Shown here: positions 37,034 through 50,273 of the stretch, one piece after another
Position numbering within the stretch: the stretch's first letter is position 1
Layout: every line of letters begins with the position of its first letter
From: Chionis minor
Lineage: Eukaryota > Chordata > Aves > Charadriiformes > Chionididae
Assembly: GCA_013398295.1 (NCBI GenBank)
Contig: VZSF01008870.1
Coordinates: 902,033-966,032 of the forward strand
DNA length: 64,000 nt
Direction: 5' to 3'
Position numbers and translations under genes: made by a program
The notes under the pieces: generated by a model
Database searches by the model: none
The model's input: the letters and a program-made list of their open reading frames with translations, nothing else
Told to the model about the DNA's origin: nothing

Positions 37034-38253
37034 GGTTAAACGCCTGAATAATTAACTTACATGCTAGTAATTTATCATTTGACATTAGGAAAATCTAATT
37101 TGTTACACCAGAGAACCGAAACAAAGCTGAGCCACAAGTATTTAACTTGTACTATAGATCTGAATAGTATGGATTATTTTGAGAGTATAATGAAAAGCCT
37201 TTCAATGAATAGCTAATGAAGGAATAAATAGATACCTGTTAAAGTTGCACATGCCTGCCTAATGAATAACCCAGATTATTAAATGCCCATGGTCTTTAGG
37301 AATGGAGAAATACGTTATACATCAGTTAGAGCTAAATGGAGCCTGTCATTAGAGGGGCTGGATTCCACGGCTGTTTCACACCTCTTCTTTCTGTTTCCTT
37401 TTTAACTTCTCTACGTCAAACTGCCCCGATTGGTTTCTAACAGTTACTGTTGTAGTTGGATTCCTGACTGAGGAAGCATTCCTCTAAAATGTGTCATTTG
37501 AAAAACTCTTTTGTTCTGTGTGCAGTAGGTATTGCTCACTGCAGCAAACTGCGATAGAAACAAGCATCGCAGCAGGTGAGGGTACCCTGATTTTGGTGCT
37601 GCATACTGCATTTTCCTGAGGATGGACTCCATGGTGGTTTTAGCACTAGGCTAGGAGTCAAGAATCCTAGCTCTGCAGCAGGCGGCCCTGACCTTGAGTG
37701 AGGCTTCTACGCTGTGTGTACCTCATCTCTTTTTATAAAATAAGGGTGCTCGATAGGTGTGTTGTTCTGAGGACAATTCAGATATCAGTTAATTGGTACT
37801 GGGTAGATGCGACATTTTTCCCAGAAAACACTTCCTGTGAAATTTCCATATTCTGTTGGAAGGAAAGTTTTCAGGATTGTTTATTTCCTTCTCAGACTGC
37901 AAGTGAACAGCAAATTATTTGGTTGATTTCATCAGGCTGAGCTGTGACATAGTCTTCAGGAATGCAGTGAGTTACCACAGAGTCTAACTGCCTTTCAAAG
38001 AGAGTGCTATCATGAGGGAGGCAGTGTATTGCATTAGATTTCTAATTGTTACCTGCATCCTCGTGTTAGATACTGCCATTCAGTTAAGACTAGACTTTGC
38101 TGTCCCCTGGTAATGGCATCATTGATTCTTACTGTGAAAGCACAGTATAATATTAAAACCAGATCACTTGAACAAAGTCACCGTGTCCCTCTCCCTCTTT
38201 CTCAACCGTGTTTAACATACGCAACATTTCTCGCTTTGTATTTTTACTGATAG

Positions 38254-38471
38254 CCAAACGCTTAGCGATGTACCAAGAACCTGATTCTGAGGAAGACGAG
38301 GCAGCCCCAAAAGGAGGAACTCTGTCCCAGCGTGACAGTATCTGCAGCCATCAAAGCATCAAAGTAATCCACAGAAGCCAGAGCACCAAAACCCACCGGC
38401 GCACGGGTAGCAGAGCTGAAGCAAAAAGAGCAAGCATACTCTCGAAGCACACTGCATTCAGTAGCCCAATG
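38254..38471 (+). CDS. ATP10A: ATP10A visible exon 6: Ser/Arg-rich cytosolic linker
   Basis: The acceptor TTTTTACTGATAG follows a pyrimidine-rich tract and the donor is GTAGGT. The exon is 218 nt, enters with two bases and ends in phase 0. It carries an acidic patch (EPDSEEDE), then a basic, serine-rich stretch ([36 protein letters not shown]) and FSSPM. It is a loosely conserved insert between the P-domain motif and the N domain, typical of ATP10A. The Arg-x-x-Ser clusters could be kinase or 14-3-3 sites, which is inference. It lies 12.5 kb from the preceding exon. Confidence 0.95.
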
Positions 38472-40005
38472 GTAGGTCATGAGAACTAAATGCACAGTGC
38501 CCTGTATCTTTTAATAGAACAATGTCCTGAAAAGGGAAAGGTAAAGAAATCTGTAGCACATTGTGTACCTCTTACAGACTTCATCTCGGCATTTTTACTT
38601 CTGTACTCACAGCTGTTTGTACAAAAACAATCAAGTGTAGGCATAGATCTTATCTAAATACCTTCTCTGTAGGAACAAGCTAAAAGTAAAGACAATCTGA
38701 AACCTTTGGTTTAGTTAGAGCTTGATTTTGAAAAGAAAATGTATGCCTTCCCTTTATCTGCAGAAGCTGAGAGTAGCATAAGGTTTGAGGTCAAGGATTT
38801 TAATTGCTCTGTGCAAGCCTCTTCTTTTTTGTCAGAGGATTTTAAAATTAACAAGTGCTGGGCTGGGCACCGCGTGTTCCAATTCTTAAAACACTGTTGC
38901 TATACACCATAGCATAATTTTTAATACTAGAGATTATGTGTGGATTGCTTGTGTTGTATTTTAAAGAAAGAAAAACCTTTACATTTCAAAATGTTGTTGG
39001 CTTTATGTACTTAGAACTTTGCTTTGGTTAATTTATTTTATGCCATTGTATTTCTGTGGAAGTTTTACATGACCTGAATGGTCATAAGACAGCAGAGAAG
39101 CCAAGTCTGATCTGTGTCTGAGCTGTCTAGGAATTTTGTGTTGTTGCACTGTTGGCACAAATTCACCCTCAAAACAAATTACAAATGTAGACACAGAAAG
39201 ATGCTGTTTGCACAGGTGGAACTATTTGATTTCAGTCAAGAGTAAGCTCTTTTGGTACAATTCGAAGTTGCACTTTTTACACGTGAGGTTCTGTGATTGT
39301 TCAGAATCATCAGCTGCTGAGCATCAGCAGATGAAAGTCTACTGAAGAAAGAGCCTTAGGTCAGTTTATCTTTTAATTTTTTGTATCCCTGCATGCTGCT
39401 ATCTTAAGAAATACCAGGGTTTGCTCTGACAAGAAATAGATGAAAGAATTGAAAAGTGCTGATGAAATAGAGCAGAAAATGCTCTGTGTTTCAATGTAAA
39501 ACCATACATTAATTACTCTCAAATGTGTGGATGGTGGTTGTTCTCTAACAAAAAATCCAAGATGGTTTCATTTTATTGTGCTGATGTGAGGCAGAGCTTT
39601 GAACATCATGGCTGTCTTAATTTTTCCACTCTTTTGATCTCTGTAGTGTACCACCCTTCAGTAACAGATAATAAATATCTTGAATTAGACGGGAAAGAGG
39701 GAGAAATATTAGTATGTAACTTTTCTCCTATCCACTACCCCCAAAATAGATGAATATTGCCACTATAATCATCTATAATGAAAAAGTTGCCAATATTGTT
39801 ACTCACATTTCCATTTCTATTGGAAGGCTCATTGTTAACTGCTGTTGTTTACAACAGCATCTTACATTCCTCTCTACCTCCACTCTGTGGTGTAAGGCCA
39901 CCGTAAAACTCTTGACATTGAAACTACTTTGGATGCTTTGATTGCTTGTCACTGCTTTGGAAATTTGCAGAATCACAGACATTAATCACTGCTTTTTGTT
40001 ACTAG
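38472..40005 (+). other. ATP10A: ATP10A intron (visible exon 6 to 7), 1.5 kb
   Basis: GTAGGT to ACTAG. AT-rich, with no other feature recognised. Confidence 0.85.
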
Positions 40006-40200
40006 GAGAAGGACATCACACCTGACCCAAACTTGTTAGAAAAGGTGAATGAGTGTGCAAAGCATCTGGAGGTCATGAGGAGCCATGAACAGCCATTATC
40101 CCATCTGAGCCCAGAACTATGTGACATTTTTGACTTCTTCATTGCTTTGACTATATGTAATACGGTTGTGGTTACTGCACCAAATCAGCCCCGACAGAAG
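40006..40200 (+). CDS. ATP10A: ATP10A visible exon 7: start of nucleotide-binding domain
   Basis: The acceptor is TTGTTACTAG and the donor GTGGGT. The exon is 195 nt, phase 0 at both ends. It reads [20 protein letters not shown] and further on [20 protein letters not shown] with [25 protein letters not shown] is the conserved opening strand and helix of the P4 nucleotide-binding domain. Because it is a whole number of codons in phase 0, skipping would leave the frame open but damage the N domain. Confidence 0.96.
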
Positions 40201-41634
40201 GTGGGTTAAAGAAGCAGCAAAAGAGAGTTTAAGCCTCTTTCACATTAATGCTAATTTATCTTGTAAACTGAGGAAATGAAAACCTTCTGTTCTAGCGAGA
40301 AACAACTAGACCTAGTTGTGAGACAACTCTTAGAACCGCTATGTGAGTGAACAGGTTTAGTTAAGCATTAGTTAAATGGAGTATGTCAGCTTACCTTCAA
40401 GGTAAGATATGCTTTCATCTACAATTTCAAGATACTTCTGAACCTTTACCAGAAGTGTAACTTATTCACTTAATAAATCTAAGTATGTGTGGAAGTATGT
40501 GTGGAAACTGATTTGTAAATGTGCAAGACTTCCCAGAAAAGAATACAAGCTGTCTGTGAATACTTTGTACGTATGGGTTAAATTAAGAAAAGTCTGAGAC
40601 ATTTTTAAAAGGTTTAAAAAGAGAATATACTTGAAAAACATCTCTTAAAATTTTCAAGTTATGCAAAAGATGCATCTTAAGCACATTATGAGAAATAATA
40701 ATCATTACTGCTTAAATTGGCTTAAACCAGTGTCACTGATGAATGAGAATTTCAAAAACGCATCACTGATGAATGAGAATTTCAAAAACGCAATCCCAAG
40801 ATGATCTGTAAGACAAAAATATAATGGAATGTAGTATTAAAGTAAACCAGCAGCTGGAATTTCCATTCTGGAGAAAATTCTGACAGTTGTTACCATTCCA
40901 GATTGGAATAAAAAGTGAACTCGTCTGCAAAATGGCACATTTTTATGCCAGGGAAACATTTGGAGAATGCTCAGTTCTGCAGTTTCAGGAATGCTATGTT
41001 GTTATATAATAATTTAATATCTATTACTATGAATACGCTATTACTATTAATAACACTGCATCTGTAAAAAATATTTAAGTAAACTGAGATGAGTGATAAA
41101 ACTAAAGCAAAATGCTTTGATGCTGAAAGAGAGACAGCGGAAATTATTTATTTCAACATGTTCCTATTGAGAATGTTGTCAACATTGGCATATTCTCATA
41201 AAACTTTTCTGGTGCCACACTTCTCAATAGAAAACTCTTTCATTAGCTTTTTTTTTTTTACTACCTTCACTGAATATGCACAAAGAATGACAATATTTCC
41301 TACTAATGATAAGTTTTAGTATGGCACTTGTGGTGGTGGTACAACATTCATAGTCTATCCATTAGTCATATCTGGGGAGGTGAAAGAAGAGAAAAATGTA
41401 TTTAATACAAACATACGTGCTTTCACACAGAGGCACAGTTCTGAAGTTCTAGTACGTTTTTTTGCTCTGGAGTCAGTTTTGTCCTTTTACTTTCTCAAAA
41501 TACAAATGCCATTATTTTTGTTCTCAGAGAAATTCTCCTCTTTAGTTGGAGCTGCTTAGAGTCGTATCAACGTCAGAATTCTTGTACAGCTTTTCTTTGG
41601 GTTTTGTTCATTTGTTTGTTTTTTCCTTCTCAAG
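40201..41634 (+). other. ATP10A: ATP10A intron (visible exon 7 to 8), 1.4 kb
   Basis: GTGGGT to CTCAAG. It holds a 12-bp tandem duplication (AAGTATGTGTGG at 40481-40504) and the 30-bp duplication listed separately. Confidence 0.85.
40733..40792. repeat. exact 30-bp tandem duplication
   Basis: Two identical units, 40733-40762 and 40763-40792, each beginning TCACTGATGAATGAG and ending CAAAAACGCA. Complete identity points to a recent event, or to an assembly or polymorphism effect. Confidence 0.93.
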
Positions 41635-42196
41635 GTTAGAGATCGATTTGAACTAAAATCTCCAGTCAAAACCATAGAAGACTTCATACGGCGATTCACT
41701 CCAAGTCGCTTGACCTCTGGATCTAACAGCAGCAGCTCGTCTAGTCTGGCTACCAGCAAATCAATACACAGATTTGGTTTAAGCATGCTTTCATCTACAT
41801 CTACGGATAGCACTTTATTAAAACTGGAAGAGAAGCTGGCATACTCTGCGCAGATGAATAACAATGGCTACAGCTCCCAGCAAGGCAGGACAGCTGTGGG
41901 GAGTGGACCTGGGGAAGGAGAACTCCGTTATGAAGCAGAGAGTCCAGATGAAGCTGCTCTCGTCTATGCAGCAAGGGCATATAACTGTTCTCTGGTTGGA
42001 AGGCTGTCTGACCAGGTATCAGTGGAGCTACCTCACCTGGGGACATTAAGCTTTGAGGTATTACATACATTGGGCTTTGATTCCATCAGGAAGAGGATGT
42101 CAGTAGTCGTCAGACATCCTCTCACGGATGAAATAAATGTTTACACTAAAGGAGCAGATTCAGTTATTATGGATCTTCTTCTACCCTGCTCTTCAG
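41635..42196 (+). CDS. ATP10A: ATP10A visible exon 8: nucleotide-binding domain core
   Basis: This is the largest exon seen (562 nt). The acceptor is CCTTCTCAAG and the donor GTACAC. It starts [20 protein letters not shown], passes through a variable serine-rich stretch (about residues 395-430 of the visible protein, with a run of six Ser), and then reaches [40 protein letters not shown] and [15 protein letters not shown] follow. [18 protein letters not shown] and KGAD are the ATP-binding motifs of P4-ATPases; the Lys of KGAD contacts the nucleotide. If the donor is ignored the frame stays open to a stop near 42333, which I treat as intron. Confidence 0.97.
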
Positions 42197-45100
42197 GTAC
42201 ACCTCTTCCTTACCTTTGTGGCAGTGAGGGTGGGAGGGAGGCAGTTCTGGTTAACTACTGCAAAACTCATCGTCTCTTATTGCCTTCTCTAGCAAGTACA
42301 CCTGCCTGCTTTTATTGTGAATATAGGGAATAGTAGAATGGCAGCTGTCTCTCTTCTTTTATAATACTTTGTTATTATAGCAGATTTTCTGTAACAAATT
42401 ACTGGTTCCTCACCTTACAAGAATGAGTTAAATTAATTTCTGTACAAGATCTTCTACTAGTGAACTTTATTTTGAAGGAATTTCTTGAAACTCTGCCAAA
42501 GTAATTTACGTTTCTTCAGGAAAGCCTGCCTGGCAGTGCTTGGTTATTTGAGTATTTTATATGAAACCAAGGACTTCCTGTTACAGCTCTTCTTTCTGTT
42601 GCATTTATGAATCTTTACGTTCTTTTGCTGCAATATGTTTGCATAAATCAACAACATTTATGTTGGTTTGACTATGACGCTAAAGGGCACTGTGAATCAA
42701 TCAGCCATCAAAACAGAAGCATTGTGGCAAAAGAAGGAGAGATGCTGATGCCGTTCAGATGAGAAATCTTGGCTTTAAACATGTAGCTGACTAGCAGGGA
42801 ATAGACATGTAGCTGTGAACATGGAGTACTTCCCTAAAGCATGGAGAACTTCTCCAGCACCCAGATGTCTCACGAAACAGGGACAACTTTAAATAGCTGC
42901 TAATTGTAATCAGTTGGAGTCAAGAAGAACCCTGTGAGCTTTCAGAAGTTAGAGGAGACACACTGGTTTTAGTTTGCATGAATCAGTTTGCATCTAATTT
43001 ACCGTATTTTCAACACTGAATTTAACCCAGTGTTTAAAGGTTACCCCAGTATGAATGCACAGAGCCCCAAAGTGCTAGGGGTACTTCCCATGTTTCACTA
43101 ATGCATTGACTTTGTGGTTACTTTGACATTAGTTGGAGTAAACAATTGTGAAAGACTTATACTGTGCAATTTTGGTTTAATGAAATACAGAAAAATGTTG
43201 GCATTAGTTTTCTGTTTACAGCCGTATAAATCACAGCCGAGCCAAAAAAATTAAGAACAACTTGTCCTTAACTAACAACAAAGTATTCATTAATAATTTT
43301 CTAGTAAAGATCTGATATCACAGAAGGTACATAGAGCATCTGTGGAAATTTGTTTCCCTCTGAAGTACGAACAGAGAATTTGTAGTACTGAGAATTTCTA
43401 ATAACATACCTAGAAAATAATGTTTGAAAATGAGTCCTCCGAAGACAAACTGAGCATTAAAAAGAAAATAAAAGATTATTTTATGCCAAGTCTCAAATAT
43501 TTTGTCACCCTATGACAGACTATGTTTGCAGCTGCTGTGTCCATTCACAGTCGACTCAATGGATCAAGGAATTTTCAGTCAAATTTCAGGCAGATATAGG
43601 ACTCATCTGGGTAAAACCAACAAGGCCAGTTAGAAACCAAATGGTGACATTACCAAAGGTAGTGTATGTCAGAAAAGAGGAAGCGAAGTTCCTGAGGATG
43701 GGTAGTGAGCAGATTCTGTAGCTGGGCAAATACAGCCGTTCCACCATCTTTACAGGCAAGCAAATTGAATGTGGCTTTTTTAGTTTTGTTAGTTTTTTAG
43801 CCCAAACTGAACTACGAGTTTTAGTGTATCTTGCTTTTGCAAGCAATGTAAAGCGCAGCCACTAGAACCTCATAAGCAGTTTCCTTTGTTTTCTAGCCAT
43901 CTAAGCCACTGCTGGCTTCAGTAATTCTGTACATTTCAGCAAATCTGTCTGAAAAACATTTGACATTTCTCTGGAGCAGCTTCGCTCCTGAAACTGAATT
44001 TGCAGTCCCTGCCTGCAGTATCCTAATGTCAGTGGATGTGTTGTCAGTTCCTGAGGGAACGGCATCTTTTTCCCATTACAGGAAGGTATTCCCCAGGTAG
44101 AGGGAGACTCACAAGATTTAGGCTGTGGCTATTATCTACATTACAGGATCTGTCGGTGGTTTCATCTTCTTCTCTGGTTATGGCAGAACATGAGTGTGAG
44201 AGGAGATGTAATGCTGTGAGAATTCAGGCATTTATCATTTCAAGGAATTGACCAATAAGTGAATCGGCATGACAGTCAATCCCAGTGTCGCTCTTTGCTA
44301 TCGTAGTGCCTCAGGGACATGTCAATTTTACACCAGTCAAGCCTGAGTCTTGAGACTTTGTGGTACTTGTGCTCTCAGATTGAAAGACCAAGGCAACACT
44401 GTGTCCCTAATGCCCCAGCTCTTAACATCACATTGTATGACTGGGTCCTGTCAGATACAAAGGTCCTGTTTGTTTGGGAGGAAGAGCATTTTAAACTATG
44501 ACATGAGAAACAGCCAGGAGCAAATGCATTATGTTGTAGCCTCAGTTGTTACTTACATAGCATCAGAAATCACCATAAGCTTCAAAACTTAAAAAGTTTC
44601 TGAATTTACTCCATTTTTTCTGCCTGTATATCTTGTTGAGACTGGGAAACCTGATGTTTTCCTATAGCATACAGATATTTCCAAAAGCCTTGAAACAATT
44701 CCCAAGAACGTATTGTTTTTACATTATCTCAAGAGTCACCATGTTCATAAATAAGAAAGTTACTGTTTGAGTCAATAACCAGCTCGCACAGGAACTGTGA
44801 ACCTAAGTCATTGAGAAAACAATGACTGGGCTGGCTTTCTGCAGCTTGCGATTATGGAAGAAAAGGAAGCAAGCAGAACGCCATGAGCTCTCTATCATTC
44901 TTCTGGAGAAGACTTATTTGCTGGTTTTCACTTCCATGATGCATGTGGTCACACTGCTCAGCATAGAGACTGCATCCCAGCTAAAAAAAAGTCTCCACAG
45001 CTGGGTTTTATCTGCAAGACATTCTTTCCTTCCTTTTAACTTTTGAGCACGAGATGAATCTCAGGGCAATGTGAGGCGCATGAAAAGCTAGACGGGGTTT

Positions 45101-47658
45101 AGCTCTCATTGATATGCTGGTGGAGGATATTCCATGCTAGAATTGAGAATTCGCACAGAAAATGGTGTGCACGACTCTACTTGTAGAGAATTACTGTCTT
45201 TGTTCATTGAAGGTGGTATAAGCCTTTGACATTGTGATCACTGCATTAGTGCCTGTGGAACTCAGGCACATCTGAAGCGACAGAAACGACTTCTGGTGTG
45301 TTTAAGCACCTATTGAAGTTTGCCCCATTTGAAATCAGTGAGTGACTGAAATAGCCACTCCCATAAGATGGTCTTGTGGGAGATATGCAAGAAATACGTC
45401 ATTTCTTTCTAGAATACTAATGTATCACAATGAATTAGGAATAGAGCTTGCCCACTTTATTCTTCTAAAGTTAAAAACACTGACTCAGTATTCAAGAAGC
45501 CTACAGGAAGGTTTGCTGCAGTACTTCTCCCAGAAAAAAATTTCTTATATTACACAGCAAAGTCACATATGCCAAAAGGTTATCATGCACAAATAGAAAA
45601 GAAGCTAAATGAAACTGTGTTAAGTTGCCAGTTCAGTATATGCACATCTCCACTTTATGTTGCAGCTGAATCTAGTTGTGAGCTGGTTTAATAACTTCTG
45701 AAGGAGCCTCGTGGTGTGTGTGTTGGAGCCACAAGCTATAGTGTAGGAAGGGGCTTTCCAGTTACAAGTAATATTCAATGCAAATAAGATGTATTATTCT
45801 TCTGGAATAATGTATGTGTATTGACACTTTGAGAAAATCTGTAGTGATAGCACAGGTAGCATTAATAGATAGATGGACAGGCCCTACCAGTATTCACCAC
45901 ACAACCTTAATCAGAGATAGAACTGAAACAAAGGAATGCTTGAAATACCACAGTCTTTATGGAGTTCCTTAGGAACAGCTGGGTACGTACACTCCCAGCT
46001 TTAGAGACCTAGAGAGGACAGGACAGTCTTTAAAAGTGAGAAAGTAGCTATATGGTGAGTAAAATGTGCTGATACATGGTTGAGATAACAGAACAAAAAC
46101 CAGAATATTGGGATTCCAAGCTCTTTCCTTCCTGCAGCTTCAGTACTTGCATGCTTTTGTGCTGGAGGCTCTGAATGCCCGGTTAGACACTGTGCTGCTG
46201 TTTAAATATGGAAGTGCTGGATGCTGTGATAGACAGGTAGGTCTGTATATACGTGGTCACACATAGCAAGATCAAATTAGGTACAAATGTACACTGGGAA
46301 AACGGGCACTGAAAAGTGTAAACAGTAAGATATTTGTGTCACCAAATTTAGATACCCGTAATGCGCTTAATGTAAGGGTATAGCGCCCGTAGGTTCTCAG
46401 TATGGTAAGTTCAGAGAGGTGAGCACATCCAGTGGTGAACTGAGATGATATCCGGTAGGTCTCTTCAGGTGCTCAGACTTCTGGTGATGAGTCACATTCA
46501 CCTGACTCTGTGACTGGGTACTGTGCAAGTACCAGGAACACAAATATTACATTAAGGAACAGCTCCAATTAAAAAATTATAATCCTGAAATAATTCTACG
46601 CCCCCAAAAAACATGCAGACTTTAGGAAAAAAAAATTATATGACATCAGAGAATAGGACAACCTGCCATAAGGTACCAGTCATTCTCACTCAATGGTTCA
46701 AATCTAAAAACTTACCAGCTTGTACATTTACTTTAGTACTAACCCTGCAATTCATATTATTTAAGATTGGTGCTATAGAACATTGTACATGAACCTGTCT
46801 TGATCCTAGATGATAAAAAAGATGCATATCACCTGTTTTTAACTTTTGAAGACATCATTTCAGGTAATGAAATGGAACAAAATGTGTTACCATCATATTC
46901 ATTACTCTTTTTTGATCACAGTGTGAGCACATTGAACCAATCCCAGCTAAAGAGAGAAAAGGAACAGATGCTCAGTCCTGATTTTGCGTTCTTACACATG
47001 GCTTTAAGTGAAGAGCAAAGTTAAGTGGAAGTTGTGTTGATGCATTCAAGGTAGAAGCTAGCTGTGAGGTCTGCACAAGTGTAAATTATCTTCTAAATGA
47101 AATCACAGCATAACTGGAACTTCTTGCATTGACTCAGGCCGATAGGTAGTTTCAGCCGTAACAGAAGTACCTCGATCACTTTGATATATGTAGCAGACAA
47201 CTGTTTCTGGTTCTTTTGAGATATTAACCTTGGTTGAAAAGTGCTATTTTTAAGTGTTATTTTTCTGCACATGATGAGATGTGGAGAAGCATTTGCTAGT
47301 AGTGTATCTGAAATCATACTTCTCTTTCTGACATTATTGTTTGCTGTGAAGATTTTCATGATTTCTTAAAGTATTCAGGCCAAACAAATACTTAAGGAGC
47401 AAGAAAAAGAAGGTCTTTCTAACATACACTCACAATGACTGTTGAAGAGAGAAGACAGAAAAGATAGAACAAAAAGACAAGATTTTTTTTCTAAATGGAA
47501 TGTTTTACTTGAGTTTCCCAAGAGACATCAGCAGCTCTTTAGAAGTATCAGTTATAAAGTGCCAGTACAGTGAGTACTGTAGAAAAGTTTTTATTCTCTG
47601 AGGCCATTCAGCTGCTGTTGTTTTTCAATCACTAATTTCTTATTTTATTCTCATCTAG
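42197..47658 (+). other. ATP10A: ATP10A intron (visible exon 8 to 9), 5.5 kb
   Basis: GTACAC to CATCTAG. No exon, repeat family or RNA gene recognised; the open frames are short and without familiar content. Confidence 0.83.
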
Positions 47659-47762
47659 ATGACTCTCGGGGCAAACATCAAAAAAAAATCCAAAGCAAAA
47701 CCCAAAATTACCTTAATCTGTATGCTGTAGATGGGCTGCGGACGCTCTGTATTGCAAAAAGA
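47659..47762 (+). CDS. ATP10A: ATP10A visible exon 9: nucleotide-binding domain
   Basis: The acceptor is CTCATCTAG and the donor GTAAGT. The exon is 104 nt; two bases complete an Asp codon and it ends in phase 0. It encodes [20 protein letters not shown] and [14 protein letters not shown]. The GLRTLCIA block is conserved in all P4-ATPases and lies in the N domain next to the nucleotide pocket. Only a 171-bp intron separates it from the next exon. Confidence 0.96.
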
Positions 47763-47933
47763 GTAAGTAAATGCAGACTCTTAGTTTGCTTTTAAGGACA
47801 GCCTTGACAAAGATTACTGAAGACATTCATTAATTTATTGTTCTTGATTCATAACTTCTTTTTCATTTTATTCAGTAAAGTATGAATGCTTCTGCATCAC
47901 ACTGACTGTGCCCTCACATACTCTTTTTAATAG
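47763..47933 (+). other. ATP10A: ATP10A short intron (visible exon 9 to 10)
   Basis: 171 bp, GTAAGT to TTAATAG. Confidence 0.93.
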
Positions 47934-48060
47934 GTTCTCAGCAAGGAAGAGTATGCCTGTTGGTTAAAAAGTCATTTAGAAGCAGAATCCTCTATTGAAA
48001 ATCGTGAAGAACTTCTGTTTCAGTCAGCACTGCGGATAGAGAAGAATCTGCATCTGCTAG
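47934..48060 (+). CDS. ATP10A: ATP10A visible exon 10: N domain to P domain
   Basis: The acceptor is CTTTTTAATAG and the donor GTAATG. The exon is 127 nt, phase 0 in and one base over. It encodes [20 protein letters not shown] followed by a helix ending IEKNLHLL. In human ATP10A the same segment ([22 protein letters not shown]) links the GLRTLCIA strand to the [10 protein letters not shown] hinge. Confidence 0.96.
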
Positions 48061-50273
48061 GTAATGAAATGAGAGCTGGACATGAAATTAAAATGTGTTA
48101 AAAATTCTGAAAGCTTGGCTATGAAATCCGTTCTTTCCCTTAAATGGTTTCTGACAGTACAGAAATCGGCTTCTTTTGGATTTTGTCATGGCTGTCATGT
48201 GCAGCATCACAAAGGAATGGTATATAATTAACATAACAGACATATCCTGTTTGCCTTGCTCCTGCCATCATTTTATCACTAGTGAAATGAGTGGAGTAAT
48301 ACCAGGGATGAATTTGACACAATATCATAAATGGGAACTGCTGCTCTAAACAAGAGGACGACTTGGCCCAACCTGTCTACAGAATTTCATTAGCTTAGTG
48401 CCACTTCAACATGTCAGAGACTTCTATGGCTCCAGGGGTACCAGAGGCACTCGTAAAGCCAAGCTCATAAACTGCGTTTGTGAGAGGCGTCAACTCTCAT
48501 ATACATATACGTGCGCTCAGGGCCTGTATTCTGTGGAAGGGGATAGGGGATCGCAGTGCTTCATAATGATGCAGTTAGAATCAGTGCATGTAAAATGTAT
48601 TCCAAGAACTAAGTCATACTCTTCCTCTGCTGAGTTGAGATGTTGAAAGCGCTGAGATTCTGAAATGTATATATATCCACTATTACTCCAAGCTTCCAAC
48701 TGCTTTCTCTGGCAAAGAAACTGGGACAGCCATAACACTGTTGGAGGTAACAACCTTCACTAATTGCCCACATGCCTGTCTCTTGGAGATGAGATCCACC
48801 TCACCCAACTTCTGATGTATGTGCTGCAGATCTCTAAGGTTCCTCATATAACCAATGGAGAGACAAAAAAAGAAAGTGCAGTTCATTTAGTCTGTCACAG
48901 ATACGCACTTTAGGATTAGGTGAATCACACCCGTGAAGTGACTGTTTCTCTCCTCTGACTTAAATGGGAGCAGAAGGTGACTAATTTGGTCCATATTAGT
49001 CAGGAAGATCCCACCATGGTTGTGTGTGTTGGCTCTAGCTGCACTATGTAAAAAAAAAAAAAGAAAAAAAAAGAAAGATAAAAAAAAAGAAAGGTGAAAT
49101 TGAACTGCCAGACAAGGAAGCCAGAACTACCCATTCAGTCATTCCCCCAGCACCTCGTACTGTGGTTTGTATCTTGCAATGGTCAGTTGTGATTAGGTTG
49201 TGGGCATAAAAAAGTGAGTCTCGAAGAGGAATATCTTTTCCTTTGTACACTGTTTGGATAATAATAGCTTTCCCAACATTGCCCTAAGAATGTGTTTCCA
49301 CCTACGTGCATGGTGCTCAGACTTCAGGTGGACTTCTATTGCTAAAGTGCTTTTTTTCATAGAACCACCATAGGGATAATAAAAAGCTGAAAAAAGTTTA
49401 ATTTGCTTTACCTGTGTTTCCAGGTAACTTGCCTTTCTGTCACATCCTCATTCTCTAGTAGGGAGGGCTTAAACTTCCTCACATTGAAACCTCTCTGAAA
49501 CTCAGTGGAGCACTGATGTATCAGTGGTGATGATCAGGGCTTGATCCTGAGCAGCTTTTGCTACAGTATTTGGAAATCTTGTCTTTGTCAATTGATTTAT
49601 GAAAGCATAGGAAAGATACTGAGTCTTTTATAAACAGGTAGAAAGATATATTGAAAGTGTGAAAAAGCCGCATTTTACTTTCACATCGTGGCCAAGAGAT
49701 TTATGGTTTATTCTCTACTCACTTGGGAGTGTCTTTCTGTGAGGGCAAAGAGCAGCAACAAGGCAGGAAAAGGTTTATATCTGCAGCCTAATATGCTGTT
49801 GCCAAGCTGCAATCCTGCTGTTGTTCCCCTTCAAAAGGGAGAAATGTCTAGTGACCCAGCCTCTTCTAGCCGAGGAAAGGCAGTTAAGACCCTTAAGAAC
49901 TGAAAAGATCTCCTAGAAGCAACAATATCTTCTCTAGAAAGATCCAGAAGAAATGGTGAAGATACAGAGCAAAGAGACAATAAGCAAAGATACATCAGCC
50001 TTGTGAACCTCTGAGACTGGGAGTGGCATCAGATTGCTTTTGAAATTTTGAATTCTGGACTTGTTCTTGACTGTTGATGCAGATGTTTACCCCGGCTATT
50101 TTCCGCTCCTCGTTCTCCAAGAAAGCTGCACAAATCTTGTAACCATTGGTAGTTTAGCTATTTCCCAATAAAACTGACTGCTGGTTTTTCTTTAAAAATC
50201 CCAAGCTTACAATTTCAGGTGAGCCCTAAGTGTTCATTTAATGTGGAATATTTTGCTTTTTCTATGTGCTTAG
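48061..50273 (+). other. ATP10A: ATP10A intron (visible exon 10 to 11), 2.2 kb
   Basis: GTAATG to GTGCTTAG. The main feature is the A-rich tract at 49050-49093. No other exon is seen. Confidence 0.85.
49050..49093 (+). repeat. A-rich simple repeat
   Basis: Runs of 8 to 13 A broken by single G or T. This could be a low-complexity tract or an old poly(A) end, but no retrocopy is recognisable beside it. Confidence 0.85.

Larger units (their letters stand above)
32223..38253 (+). other. ATP10A: ATP10A large intron, 3' part
   Basis: 6 kb leading to visible exon 6. The stretch at about 35600-36700 is GC-richer and has open frames on both strands (up to 128 codons on the reverse strand), none recognisable. 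It also contains a three-copy 26-bp repeat at 35694 and a 14-bp hairpin followed by T-run at 36987. An A/T-rich segment at about 37200-37380 resembles non-coding conserved DNA in composition only. Confidence 0.75.

Noticed and set aside
42197..42333. Continuation of the exon 8 frame past its donor.
   Set aside because: The joined protein matches ATP10A only when the donor at 42197 is used; the extension has no family similarity and soon stops.
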